Positions 18,105 through 25,450 of a DNA stretch of 64,000 nt are shown piece by piece. The stretch is from Pontibacillus salicampi (lineage in GTDB: Bacteria; Bacillota; Bacilli; Bacillales; BH030062). Within the stretch, counting starts at the first letter, position 1. Every line of letters begins with the position of its first letter. The DNA lies in contig NZ_JBHLTP010000002.1 in assembly GCF_042434395.1 (NCBI RefSeq), positions 62,001-126,000 of the forward strand, in the 5' to 3' direction. A program made the translations under genes and the position numbers. Below the pieces are notes generated by a model. That model saw nothing but the letters and a program-made list of their open reading frames with translations. It searched no databases and was not told the origin of the DNA.

Positions 18105-18626
18105 TTAGTGAAGCGTTGCTTCCTTGTTTAGGTTCTTATCAGTTGGAGTAGTATGATGAACCCTTTTCTGCACGTACGGTATTACCCATCGATCTAATCC
18201 ATATCTTCCTGCATTAAATCCTGCCACCAGTAATATCATTCCTATTAAAACCATTTGAGGGTTTGTACTAGTTGTCCCGCTAAATAAAAAGGCGAAGTTC
18301 ATCGTAACTCCCATAAGAGTAGAGAAGGTGGTGAATATACCTAAAATAAGTGCAATTCCTACAAGCAACTCACCCCAAGCCACCAGAAAGCTGAAAATAT
18401 CACTATTTGGAAGTGCTACATGGGTTAGAAAAGAAGCCCACCAACCTTGAACAGCAGGGTGTTCTCCGGTCGCTTTAGCAATGGCACCTTCCATAAATCC
18501 ACTAGCATCAAAGGAACCAGTAACCTTGCCAAATCCGGATGTAATCCAGTGATATCCTAACCATACTCTAAGGAAGGTTAACAGAACGGCTATTGTTTTA
18601 TTTTCTCTTACGAATGTGGTAAACAT
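18105..18626 (-). CDS. DoxX-family membrane protein
   Basis: 173 residues with four membrane helices. RVWLGYHWITSGFGKV near the start, FLVAWGELLVGIALILGIFT in the middle and MVLIGMILLVAGFNAGRYGLDRW near the end are typical of the DoxX/DoxD-like family, whose members relate to the small subunit of thiosulfate:quinone oxidoreductase or act in redox stress. The ATG at 18626 is placed 9 bases after AAGGAG; a TTG two codons upstream is too close to it. A perfect TGTGA-N6-TCACA operator lies upstream (18711-18726), suggesting redox control. Confidence 0.85.
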   Translation of the reverse strand: MFTTFVRENKTIAVLLTFLRVWLGYHWITSGFGKVTGSFDASGFMEGAIAKATGEHPAVQGWWASFLTHVALPNSDIFSFLVAWGELLVGIALILGIFTTFSTLMGVTMNFAFLFSGTTSTNPQMVLIGMILLVAGFNAGRYGLDRWVIPYVQKRVHHTTPTDKNLNKEATLH

Positions 18627-18683
18627 AACCAATCACTCCTTATCATTCATTATGATGAAATCCTTTCTACAGGTAAAGTGTAG

Positions 18684-18727
18684 CATGATAAGAAGAGAAA
18701 AAGCGGAAATTGTGAAATATTTCACAT
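18684..18727 (-). promoter_or_regulatory. Fnr/Rex-type operator and promoter of doxX
   Basis: TGTGAAATATTTCACA (18711-18726) is a perfect 16-bp palindrome that fits both the Bacillus Fnr box (TGTGA-N6-TCACA) and the Rex consensus (TTGTGAA...TTCACAA). A minus-strand -10 hexamer TATCAT lies at 18685-18690, which puts the palindrome centre about 41 bp upstream of the likely start point, the position used by activating Fnr. Identity of the regulator is inference. Confidence 0.65.
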
Positions 18728-18842
18728 ATTGTTCAAGAATTTCTGTCTTTTTTGTGTCTGAGTTGGTGTACCATCATTGCAGCAGTATGAGAAGGAAACG
18801 AGATTCATGCTTGGAAGGAGGGGGAGGCGTTCCAACAGTTTC

Positions 18843-18882
18843 TTAACTCCATACATAATACTTTTTTTGTATGGAGAGTTGA
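18843..18882 (-). terminator. Hairpin downstream of the protease gene
   Basis: ACTCCATACA and TGTATGGAG-AGT pair around a T-rich loop, about 35 bp after the stop of the minus-strand protease. No T-run follows the stem, so it may be a transcript-end stabiliser rather than a strong terminator. Confidence 0.4.
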
Positions 18883-18915
18883 GGGAACCCCTTCCTTCTC
18901 ATTCTTTTATTTTCT

Positions 18916-20091
18916 TTATGGTTGACTCTCTACCTTTTGAGTAGAAGATGGAGATATATTTTCTTCCTTCATCTCCAATATTTTTAATTGTTCATTCTCA
19001 TAACCGATAGAGTACACGACATTATATACGATGGTTTGTTTATCTTCATTTGGCTGTCGCACAATATGCTCCGTTTTAGCAGTAATTGTAGCTCTATTGT
19101 CCTCATCAACCGTTACCTCAAGATTAGAAACACTTATACCTATAGTATGAACATACGCTTCCCGAAAAGACGTGTAGTCTTGTTCTTTTTGGAGTTCACT
19201 GCCAAGTAGGGAGTATGCTGTTATATAGTCCCTAATCCGTACGCTTTCGTTGAAATAGCCAAATAAATACCGGGCGTCTTCTTTCATCTGCTGCTTACTG
19301 ATGTTCGTGGAAGGACCAATGCTGCCGTAATGTAAATCTTTATTTTCTGCTGCCTTTGACCATTGCTCCACTTGCGGCATAATATCGGCCAGAGGGATGC
19401 TAAATCCTATAGCTCCTTTTTCCGTGCCAGCTGAATTAATAGCAATCACTTTGCCAGTTGGACGGTGGATAAGGGGGCCTCCGCTATTACCATTAGTAAT
19501 GGGTGCTGATATCTGATAAGCGTTAACATATCGATAATCATCAATTTCAAATACCCTATTTTTACCGGAAATTATACCAATCGTAACAGAGTTTTGTAGT
19601 CCTAATGGACTTCCTACTGCAACGATGTCATCGCCGATTTCTGCTTGTACATCTTGCCCTGTTTCCACTGGTGTTCTATTGGATAAGGAAGGTACGCGCA
19701 GTAGGGCAATGTCTGTTTCTTTGCCAATCTCCACAATGGCAGCAGGATAAGTTCTAGCATCTGCTGTTTTTACTAGAATACTTTCCGATCCTTTGACAAC
19801 ATGAGCGTTTGTAACAATATCCCCTTTATCGTTAATAAGGAATCCGGAGCCAATATTCTCCCAATCGCCTCCAGTGGCTTCAATTTGCACCACATTCTTT
19901 TCTGCTTTATGAATTACTGTTTTTAAATCGTTTCCATTAGAGCTCTCCTGTTGTATTTCGTGGGCTAGAGTACTAGTAGCTTTGATTGCATCTTGATTTA
20001 CAAGGTCATTCATCCAATAGGCACCTATACAGGTTAATCCAATAATAAGTACTGTTACAATTAATGGGATTATCATTCGTTGTTTCTTCAT
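18916..20091 (-). CDS. Membrane-anchored HtrA/S1C-type serine protease without PDZ domain
   Basis: 391 residues. One N-terminal membrane helix (about 7-27) is followed by a trypsin-like domain with His97 (TNAHVV), Asp127 (TDIALLRV) and Ser203 (GNSGGPL). After about residue 245 comes a region of about 145 residues that is not a PDZ domain; its helix-then-strands pattern (ARYLFGYFNESVRIRDYITAY, SFREAYVHTI, then strands) resembles an NTF2-like fold. ATG at 20091 follows CGGAGTGTTTTAC. It begins 20 bases after the zinc-ribbon gene stop, so the two form an operon. The protease domain faces outside the cell. Its target is unknown. Confidence 0.85.
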   Translation of the reverse strand: MKKQRMIIPLIVTVLIIGLTCIGAYWMNDLVNQDAIKATSTLAHEIQQESSNGNDLKTVIHKAEKNVVQIEATGGDWENIGSGFLINDKGDIVTNAHVVKGSESILVKTADARTYPAAIVEIGKETDIALLRVPSLSNRTPVETGQDVQAEIGDDIVAVGSPLGLQNSVTIGIISGKNRVFEIDDYRYVNAYQISAPITNGNSGGPLIHRPTGKVIAINSAGTEKGAIGFSIPLADIMPQVEQWSKAAENKDLHYGSIGPSTNISKQQMKEDARYLFGYFNESVRIRDYITAYSLLGSELQKEQDYTSFREAYVHTIGISVSNLEVTVDEDNRATITAKTEHIVRQPNEDKQTIVYNVVYSIGYENEQLKILEMKEENISPSSTQKVESQP

Positions 20092-20111
20092 GTAAAACAC
20101 TCCGCGTTCAC

Positions 20112-21266
20112 TTATTGTAAAAACCATGATACTTGATCTACTGAAATTTCCATCCCATCCTCTGCTTCATAATGAGTATATTCAAATTTCCCCTTTTCCC
20201 CGGGGAAGAGAGTATCAGGATAGGCATAAACCTTATTGGTATGCACCGTTTCACCATTTTCATCGCGTAATGTATAGGTAACTGAAATAGAAGTAAGCGG
20301 AACGGTTGCACTGCTTTTCAATTCTCCTTTGACAATGAAATCTCCATATTGATTTTTCTTGCCGTCAATTGCAGTAACCTCAATAGCATCGTTTTTATTC
20401 ATTTCTTGTTCTTTCTTTGCTGCATTCGTAGCTTGTTCAATGCGCTGCTTCTGTGCTGTTTCAAAAGCGGTTTTTTCTTTTTCAATCGTTGTTTTCAGAC
20501 TCTGAAGCTTGTCGCTCTCAGGAGCGAATCGTAAGCCATCCTCTACATAATCTCGTGCTTTTGAAAATTGCTTCTGCTTTAATTTATTATTCGCATGTGA
20601 AGCAGCGTAGGAAATAATTTGCTCTTTTATTTGAGCTGTTAATGCTTTACCTTCATCCGTTTGGATATCTTCCGCTTGCCATATAATTGATTGAAGCTTT
20701 TCGATATTAGGTTCATTGTTCATTATTTGTTGTAATTGCTCTACTTTTGTATCATTTCTTGCATTCGCAATAGATTGCACTAATTCAGTAACCACTTCTC
20801 CATTTAAGTTTCTAAGCTCATTTTCAGCATCGGCTAAGGTTTGCAGAGCCAGTTGATACTGTTTGTTTCCTTTTTCTTTCTTTGCTTGATCCATTTGCTT
20901 CTCTACATGTAATGCCAAGTTCATGAGATGCTGGTTTTCTGTTGCGGCTGTAAAAGAGCCCGCTAAATCTGCTGCCTCCTCAAAATAGGAGTGGGCTTTT
21001 TCATATTTTCCATCTAGAGCCAGTGTTTCTCCTTTTTTAAATTTCTCTTGGGCGGATGTAATGCTCATTTCGGACATAAAATAGGAAGCACCTAATGCTA
21101 TGATAGACAATGCACATACAGCTAAAGGAAGAAACCACCAACGGTTAAACCCTCGTTCATTTTGTTTCATTCGTGCTTCTAAATCAATTGGAAGATGTTT
21201 GCCGCACTTTATACAGTATTCTTCATCTGAATAGGTGGGAGTACCGCAATAAGGGCAATAAGCCAT
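20112..21266 (-). CDS. Zinc-ribbon membrane protein with TPR-like helical region
   Basis: 384 residues. It starts with a zinc ribbon (CPYCG at 4-8 and CIKCG at 18-22), then one membrane helix near 46-64. A long helical stretch (about 70-290) follows, with TPR-like helices (EKFKKGETLALDGKYEKAHSYFEEA) and Lys/Gln-rich coiled-coil segments. The C-terminal domain (about 295-384) looks like a FxLYD/DUF-type beta sandwich (GELKSSATVPLTSISVTYTLRDENG). The zinc ribbon would be cytoplasmic and the rest extracellular. It is the first gene of a pair with the HtrA-like protease and may bring substrates to it. Function unknown. Confidence 0.75.
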   Translation of the reverse strand: MAYCPYCGTPTYSDEEYCIKCGKHLPIDLEARMKQNERGFNRWWFLPLAVCALSIIALGASYFMSEMSITSAQEKFKKGETLALDGKYEKAHSYFEEAADLAGSFTAATENQHLMNLALHVEKQMDQAKKEKGNKQYQLALQTLADAENELRNLNGEVVTELVQSIANARNDTKVEQLQQIMNNEPNIEKLQSIIWQAEDIQTDEGKALTAQIKEQIISYAASHANNKLKQKQFSKARDYVEDGLRFAPESDKLQSLKTTIEKEKTAFETAQKQRIEQATNAAKKEQEMNKNDAIEVTAIDGKKNQYGDFIVKGELKSSATVPLTSISVTYTLRDENGETVHTNKVYAYPDTLFPGEKGKFEYTHYEAEDGMEISVDQVSWFLQ

Positions 21267-21463
21267 CTAATCACCTGCTTTGTCTGTAAATTATAACTAA
21301 GATGCAAAAGGCTGCCATGTCTAACAGTACCCAATCTGTGTTACATGTTGGAATTTATATTCATAGAAGGGCTTTACATGTGCTAAAATAAGGATGTAAC
21401 CGTTAAAGTATAATGTATCCTACTGGTACAGTACATAGGAACCAAATGCAGGAGGTGGAGCAC

Positions 21464-21544
21464 ATGTATGAAGCTATATTCGGCACAATATGTGTCATTG
21501 TGTTGCTAGTTAACATTGGTTACTGCATGTTTGACAATGGTTAA
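21464..21544 (+). CDS. 26-residue membrane peptide
   Basis: ATG at 21464 follows a strong ribosome binding site (GCAGGAGGTGGAGCAC). The peptide MYEAIFGTICVIVLLVNIGY continues for six more residues and is one hydrophobic helix with charged ends. A clear terminator follows at 21556, so this looks like a compact single-gene unit. I do not recognise the family; small single-helix peptides like this often modulate membrane enzymes, but that is only a guess. Confidence 0.55.
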   Translation: MYEAIFGTICVIVLLVNIGYCMFDNG

Positions 21545-21555
21545 TAAATGAGAAG

Positions 21556-21583
21556 GTCTACCCAACAGGGTAGGCTTTTTTTT
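21556..21583 (+). terminator. Terminator after the 26-residue peptide
   Basis: GTCTACCC and GGGTAGGC form an 8-bp stem with a 4-nt loop, followed by eight Ts. Confidence 0.9.
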
Positions 21584-21766
21584 ATGTAATCCTCGAAACC
21601 TATTCCATACGCCCTTCCATTACTAAATTAAGGTTATTCTATAGTGATAGTCTATCAAAAAAATTCCAATATGTATGACGATTTGAATTGTAAAAAAGTT
21701 TCAACAAGATAGGCACCTTTTTTCTAGGTCATGACGATTATTAAGGTGAAAGGAGGTGATGAACAA

Positions 21767-21985
21767 ATGGCAACTTCAACAGTAATGAACTCACAGCTAC
21801 AGCTTGTGCTGGAAAACGGAACCGATGAAAAAGGTAATCCGATCCTGAAAAACAAAAACTTTAATAACGTAAAAACAGATGCTACCCCAGATCAGCTTTG
21901 GGCAGTGGCTAATGCTCTAGTAGCATTGCAGCAGCATCCATTGTATGCAGTAGAGCGAAACGATTCAAAAGAATTACAGAACTAA
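21767..21985 (+). CDS. DUF1659 domain protein
   Basis: 72 residues. DUF1659 members are short Bacilli/Clostridia proteins that open with a variable strand, then a Gly-rich turn and a KTDATPDQLWAVANALVALQQ-type block, as seen here. The ATG at 21767 is chosen because GAAAGGAGGTGATGAACAA precedes it; an earlier frame from 21731 has no such site. It begins a three-gene set with a DUF2922 gene and a YvrJ gene, an arrangement commonly conserved in spore formers. Function unknown. Confidence 0.85.
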   Translation: MATSTVMNSQLQLVLENGTDEKGNPILKNKNFNNVKTDATPDQLWAVANALVALQQHPLYAVERNDSKELQN

Positions 21986-22018
21986 ATAATGGACTAACTG
22001 AAAAAAAGGAGAGATTCG

Positions 22019-22234
22019 ATGTCTAAGAAGCTTGAATTGAAATTCCTGAATGAGGATAATAAAACCGTTACTTTTTCTCTTGATACGCCAATTGAACCTG
22101 TGGATCCAGCTGCCGTTCAATTTGCGATGGATGAAATAATTAACCAAGGATGCTTCTTCTCCAGTGGAGGAGAATTGGTATCTAAAAAAGAAGCAAGAAT
22201 TGTGGAAAGAACTGTGACAGAAATCACCTTATAA
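22019..22234 (+). CDS. DUF2922 domain protein
   Basis: 71 residues: KKLELKFLNEDNKTVTFSLDTP, then PVDPAAVQFAMDEIINQGCFFSSGGELVS and a C-terminal ARIVERTVTEITL. This is the standard DUF2922 layout, short strands around a central helix. It starts 33 bases after the DUF1659 stop with AAAAGGAGAGATTCG. The family is found beside DUF1659 genes and both probably form small interacting proteins; their role is not known. Confidence 0.85.
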   Translation: MSKKLELKFLNEDNKTVTFSLDTPIEPVDPAAVQFAMDEIINQGCFFSSGGELVSKKEARIVERTVTEITL

Positions 22235-22241
22235 TGGTATG

Positions 22242-22271
22242 AAAGGGGAGCGGGAGCGCTTCCCTTTTTCT
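22242..22271 (+). terminator. Internal attenuator between the DUF2922 and YvrJ genes
   Basis: AAGGGGAGCG and CGCTTCCCTT pair with a 4-nt loop and are followed by a short T-run (TTTTTC). It lies in the 61-base gap before the YvrJ start and would lower readthrough into that gene. Confidence 0.65.
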
Positions 22272-22295
22272 ATAATGGATGAAAGGAGTTATACT

Positions 22296-22442
22296 ATGGG
22301 GGAGCAATGGATTGCGGTCTTATCGGAATTTGGATTTCCTGTTGTGGTTACATTTTATTTAATGCATCGCATTGAGGGAAAGCTAGACATGTTAAATTCC
22401 AGTATCCACTCGCTTGCAGAGCAACTGAAAGCAAAGTCTTAA
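22296..22442 (+). CDS. YvrJ family membrane peptide
   Basis: 48 residues: an N-terminal membrane helix (WIAVLSEFGFPVVVTFYLMHRI) then an amphipathic tail (EGKLDMLNSSIHSLAEQL). This is the YvrJ family pattern, including the FGFPxxVTFYLxxRIE block, and it resembles small holin-like or accessory membrane peptides. ATG at 22296 follows GATGAAAGGAGTTATACT. It ends the DUF1659-DUF2922-YvrJ set. No function is established. Confidence 0.8.
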   Translation: MGEQWIAVLSEFGFPVVVTFYLMHRIEGKLDMLNSSIHSLAEQLKAKS

Positions 22443-22452
22443 TAGGAATAAA

Positions 22453-22488
22453 GAAAGAGGCTCCATCCTAATCGATGCAGCCTTTTTG
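22453..22488. terminator. Terminator shared by yvrJ and the signal peptidase gene
   Basis: AGGCT and AGCCT arms with partial inner pairing and T/A runs on both sides lie between the two convergent genes. Confidence 0.6.
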
Positions 22489-22491
22489 TCT

Positions 22492-23013
22492 TTATCTGGT
22501 CATATGCCAATCCTCAAAAGGATAGATTACTAATTCAGATCTTCCAATCATTTCTTCCCTTTTAACGAGCCCTAAGCCATTACGGCTATCCTTAGAAATG
22601 TCTCGATTATCTCCCATAACGAAATAATGCCCCTCTGGAATAGACCGAGGTGGGAAATCACTTGTTTGTTGAATAGCATGCTGATTTAAGTAATCTTCCT
22701 TCACTCGCTGACCATTTACATATAATTGATGTTCCTTTACCTGAATGGTATCTCCTGGGAGTCCGACCACTCTTTTTACATAATTTTTACTCGGTCGTTG
22801 TATGATGACTATATCTCCACGTTCAGGTTCACCTACCATGTAAATCATCTTATTATACATAACCCTCTCACCGTCTTCTAGTGTAGGATCCATACTAGTA
22901 CCCTCTACAATAGATGTTGCAAAGACAAAGTTACGGATAACGAAGGCTAAAATGAAAGCTATAGCAATGGCTTTTAACCATTCCCACGCTTCCTTTCTTA
23001 CATGCTGGCTCAT
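22492..23013 (-). CDS. Type I signal peptidase
   Basis: 173 residues, the normal size for a Bacillus SipS/SipT enzyme. A short cytoplasmic tail and one membrane helix (about 15-32) come before the catalytic domain. Ser40 in EGTSMDPTL and Lys80 in NYVKRVVGLPGD form the catalytic dyad; boxes D and E are GDNRDISKDSRNG. It cleaves signal peptides of secreted proteins at the outer membrane surface. It stands as a single gene. Confidence 0.95.
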   Translation of the reverse strand: MSQHVRKEAWEWLKAIAIAFILAFVIRNFVFATSIVEGTSMDPTLEDGERVMYNKMIYMVGEPERGDIVIIQRPSKNYVKRVVGLPGDTIQVKEHQLYVNGQRVKEDYLNQHAIQQTSDFPPRSIPEGHYFVMGDNRDISKDSRNGLGLVKREEMIGRSELVIYPFEDWHMTR

Positions 23014-23125
23014 GGAGAATCTCTTCCTTTCCTTACTATCTCAAGAATCAGGTACTTTTATAGTACCACATATGGAAAGAGGAAAAAGTACTTGATTTAA
23101 AATTGTGCATTCGATGGTTCACGGA

Positions 23126-23470
23126 CTACAATTGTTGCCTGGCTATTGATTTCAAAGCATTTATTAATGATTTTCTCCAGTCCTCACTAGTATCTAAATC
23201 GATACCGTACTGCTTTGTACTGCCGTAGGATTTGAGCCATTTAATCGTACCCTCCGCTGCATATTCTTCGTCTAAAAGAGAGAATCGGACCTGTACTGTT
23301 GTTTCTTTCGACCATTCACTATTTTGTTGTAATTCTATTTTCAATCCATGTTGGCTAAGGTCCAAAATTTTCATTTCAAAAGGATTCCCTTTGGGATGTA
23401 AAGGTTGTATTCTCCCAAGTAAGGGTGTTCCAAATGTGTACCGAAAAGGTTCATTACGCTTGTAGTACAT
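23126..23470 (-). CDS. PilZ-domain protein
   Basis: 114 residues from ATG at 23470 after AAGGAGGGGAAGCACT. The c-di-GMP binding motifs are present: RxxxR in YKRNEPFRY near the start and DxSxxG in ILDLSQHGLKIE near 40. The rest is a beta-barrel pattern ending in GTIKWLKSYGSTKQYGIDL. It is probably a cyclic di-GMP receptor; partner or target is unknown. A GGDEF-EAL gene at 6134 and ykuI at 38504 are other parts of this signalling layer in the window. Confidence 0.8.
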   Translation of the reverse strand: MYYKRNEPFRYTFGTPLLGRIQPLHPKGNPFEMKILDLSQHGLKIELQQNSEWSKETTVQVRFSLLDEEYAAEGTIKWLKSYGSTKQYGIDLDTSEDWRKSLINALKSIARQQL

Positions 23471-23512
23471 AGTGCTTCCCCTCCTTATTGACAGTCTATA
23501 TGCCATATTTTA

Positions 23513-24322
23513 TCAGGAAATTCTTTTTCCTGTAAAAGGGGAAGTAGGCTCTGGGGTAGAGAAGGTGGTTTTCACATATTCATAGATTACTTGTTCAAGC
23601 CGCTGTCCGTTTTTTATTAAACCTTGGTTGCCAAATAATACATTGAATTCTAATATATACGGTGTTCCATCGATTATTAGTACATCAAATCCAGCATGAT
23701 TAATGTACAATGTTTCCGCAACCCTTCTAACCAAATCTAAACACTCTTTAGGAACAGCATCAAAGGATAAGGATCCACCTTTGGCTATATTATGATGGAA
23801 TTGACCACCTTCTCCTATTTTCCAATAGCTACTTACAATGTCATTTCCTACATAGCATATTCTAGCTTCTTTCATTGAAGGAAGGTATTCCTGTATATAA
23901 AGGGTATCTGTACACTTACGGTATGCCTCGAATTCCTGGTGGCTTCGTATTAGAAAAACACCATTACCCATTGAACTTCGTGCAAGCTTTGCTACAAAGG
24001 GAAATGGGAATAAGCTTAGTATGACCTCTGCCTGGCTATCTGTATTACCACGAATTTCAGTATAAGGAACATGGTCAGGTATGATAGCCTGTAGCGCTCT
24101 TGTCATGTCGATTTTGTTATGTCCAAGGTTTATAGAGGAATAGCTAGGGAATATAGGCTTGTGAAGCCCATCCACTAAAATGGGTAATTGCCATTTTTCG
24201 GGGAATAACAATACATCTGCCTCTTGTATAACAGTCAATTGCTGTAACGTGTCTTCTGGTTTAATATAGGTTACTTGAGGAATACTGATGGTTCTTAGCG
24301 GTTGAAAAGTAACAAATTTCAC
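23513..24322 (-). CDS. ATP-grasp protein of the YheC/YheD or RimK-like group
   Basis: 269 residues. ATP-grasp features are FVAKLARSSMGNGVFLI (nucleotide-binding lysine loop), YIQEYLP, and the metal-binding ILEFNVLFGNQGL. Spore-forming bacilli carry several YheC/YheD coat-associated proteins of this type; RimK-like ligases are an alternative. I prefer the GTG at 24322, which sits 8 bases after GGAAGTGA; an ATG at 24340 in the same frame has no Shine-Dalgarno. Substrate unknown. Confidence 0.7.
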   Translation of the reverse strand: MKFVTFQPLRTISIPQVTYIKPEDTLQQLTVIQEADVLLFPEKWQLPILVDGLHKPIFPSYSSINLGHNKIDMTRALQAIIPDHVPYTEIRGNTDSQAEVILSLFPFPFVAKLARSSMGNGVFLIRSHQEFEAYRKCTDTLYIQEYLPSMKEARICYVGNDIVSSYWKIGEGGQFHHNIAKGGSLSFDAVPKECLDLVRRVAETLYINHAGFDVLIIDGTPYILEFNVLFGNQGLIKNGQRLEQVIYEYVKTTFSTPEPTSPFTGKRIS

Positions 24323-24717
24323 TGCATATCTCACTTCCATTTTATCTCAAATTTTATTAAATCATAAAAATTATAGATAGAAACTGACGAAAAAGCAATC
24401 AATTTTTTTGTCGAATTAATGGGGAGAGAAGAGGGAGAAAAGTATGTAAATATAATTATTTGTCTAATTTTGCGGTTTCCTTTACATATCACAAGAAGGG
24501 TGCGATAATGAATAACGGTTCATTATACAAGAATTGGCAAGTTGTTGAACGAGCCAGAGCAAACGTTTGCCTTTAAGGTCTATGTCTATAGGGAAGTACA
24601 TAAATAAGAAAATAGTGGAAAGCGATGTTTGCATGTGCAATAACTGTACAGGTCATGTAAAATGAAAGATATATGAAGTGTAAAAAGGTTATCATATGAT
24701 TGAGAGGAGGCCCTGCT
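24323..24717 (+). promoter_or_regulatory. Intergenic region with a SigA promoter and palindrome before the Spo0E-like gene
   Basis: TTTACA (24481-24486), 17 bp and GATAAT (24504-24509) form a good housekeeping promoter. A second weaker pair (TGTACA, 17 bp, GATATA, near 24646-24674) lies nearer the gene. GCAAACGTTTGC (24559-24570) is a perfect 12-bp palindrome and a possible operator. A 22-codon frame at 24508 has a poor ribosome binding site and is not called. Confidence 0.5.
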
Positions 24718-24906
24718 GTGGCAAACACAATTATGACAAGTCATCAATTGGCTGAGCGAATAGAATCGTTGCGTAATCGTATGATCAAAGTCGCTACAGT
24801 TAAAGGGTTTACCAGTGAAGAGTCATTGGCGATTAGTCGAGAGCTAGATTATTTACTCAATAAGTATGATTTACAACAAAGAGAACAGAAACTACATAAA
24901 TTGTGA
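24718..24906 (+). CDS. Spo0E-like aspartyl-phosphate phosphatase
   Basis: 62 residues from GTG after GAGAGGAGGCCCTGCT. It matches the Spo0E family: two antiparallel helices with IESLRNRMIKVATVKGFTSEESLAISRELDYLLNKY, including the SxELD signature (SRELD). These proteins dephosphorylate Spo0A-P and delay sporulation. Length is typical of the short members (YnzD, YisI type). Its original terminator has been split by an IS1182-derived insertion (24938-25450). Confidence 0.88.
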   Translation: MANTIMTSHQLAERIESLRNRMIKVATVKGFTSEESLAISRELDYLLNKYDLQQREQKLHKL

Positions 24907-24910
24907 AAAG

Positions 24911-24937
24911 AAAAAGTAAGCAGGAGCACTGCTTACT
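24911..24937 (+). terminator. Left copy of a duplicated terminator hairpin
   Basis: AGTAAGCAG and CTGCTTACT form a 9-bp stem with a 5-nt loop, preceded by an A-run but no longer followed by its T-run. The identical 23-bp sequence recurs at 25451-25473, where the T-run is retained. The two are the target duplication on either side of the inserted element. Confidence 0.8.
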
Positions 24938-25045
24938 CAGGCTGTCGAGAAAGTTTGGACAGCCTTATTTATTTCTTTTTACTTTCATTATTCACCGCGT
25001 TAATTTGTTATAATAGTTATATATTCTCTAACGAAAGGTGATTCG

Positions 25046-25219
25046 ATGTTTCAATCCAAAAAAGAGCGTCAAAATGAAATCGAAATGGTCACGATTGAAG
25101 AGCTTGTTCCTGAAGACCATCTCCTCCGTAAAATCGATCGGTACATAGACTTCTCCTTCATTCCAGAAAAAGTGCGATCTTACTATTCTGAAGACAATGG
25201 TCGTCCCTCACTTGATCCT
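25046..25219 (+). pseudogene. N-terminal remnant of an IS1182-family transposase
   Basis: After AACGAAAGGTGATTCG the frame opens MFQSKKERQNEIEM and continues with VTIEELVPEDHLLRKIDRYIDF, the standard N-terminus of IS1182/DUF772-type transposases. Similarity ends at NGRPSLDP (residue 58), where the normal FKMIF continuation is replaced by unrelated, repeat-derived sequence. The DDE catalytic region is absent. The frame runs on to 25423 by chance through the palindromic repeat. Confidence 0.85.
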
Positions 25220-25281
25220 CAAGAAGATTGCCCTTCACCTATCAAGGGTGTGTTAGGTGAAGGAGAGTCTTTTTCGGTGAA

Positions 25282-25400
25282 GGGCTGGCAAATACCAGGA
25301 GACTCCTGCGGAAAAACGGGCGATCCGAGACCCCCGAGTGTGGGTTTCACGAGGAGGCTCGGGCGTTCGTCCGCGGAAAGCGAGTGGTATTTGCCAGCCC
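25282..25400. repeat. 119-bp GC-rich palindromic repeat element
   Basis: GGGCTGGCAAATACCA (25282-25297) and TGGTATTTGCCAGCCC (25385-25400) are perfect 16-bp inverted repeats. The interior is far more GC-rich than its surroundings and contains GGAGACTCCTGCGG, CCGAGACC, GAGGAGGCTCGG and TCCGCGGAAAGCGAG, able to fold into an imperfect long hairpin. Very similar GC-rich palindromes are scattered through many Bacillaceae genomes, as far as I recall; only one copy is seen here. Confidence 0.7.
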
Positions 25401-25450
25401 GCATACATGAAAAAAGCTTGTAGGAAACAAGGGGGTTTCTCTACAAGCTG

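Larger units (their letters stand above)
24938..25450 (+). mobile_element. Decayed miniature IS1182-family element (513 bp)
   Basis: The element has imperfect terminal inverted repeats (CAGGCTGTCGAGAAA at the left, CAGCTTGTAGAGAAA as the right end on the other strand, 12 of 15 identical). Identical 23-bp copies of a terminator hairpin flank it (24915-24937, 25451-25473). Inside are the first 58 codons of an IS1182-type transposase, a 10-bp inverted repeat (25232-25263), a 119-bp palindromic repeat and a terminal hairpin (AGCTTGTAG / CTACAAGCT). The rest of the transposase is missing, so it cannot move by itself. Confidence 0.75.

Noticed and set aside
24508..24576. A 22-codon frame after the TTTACA/GATAAT promoter
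   Set aside because: Its ATG overlaps the -10 box, so it could not be translated from that promoter.
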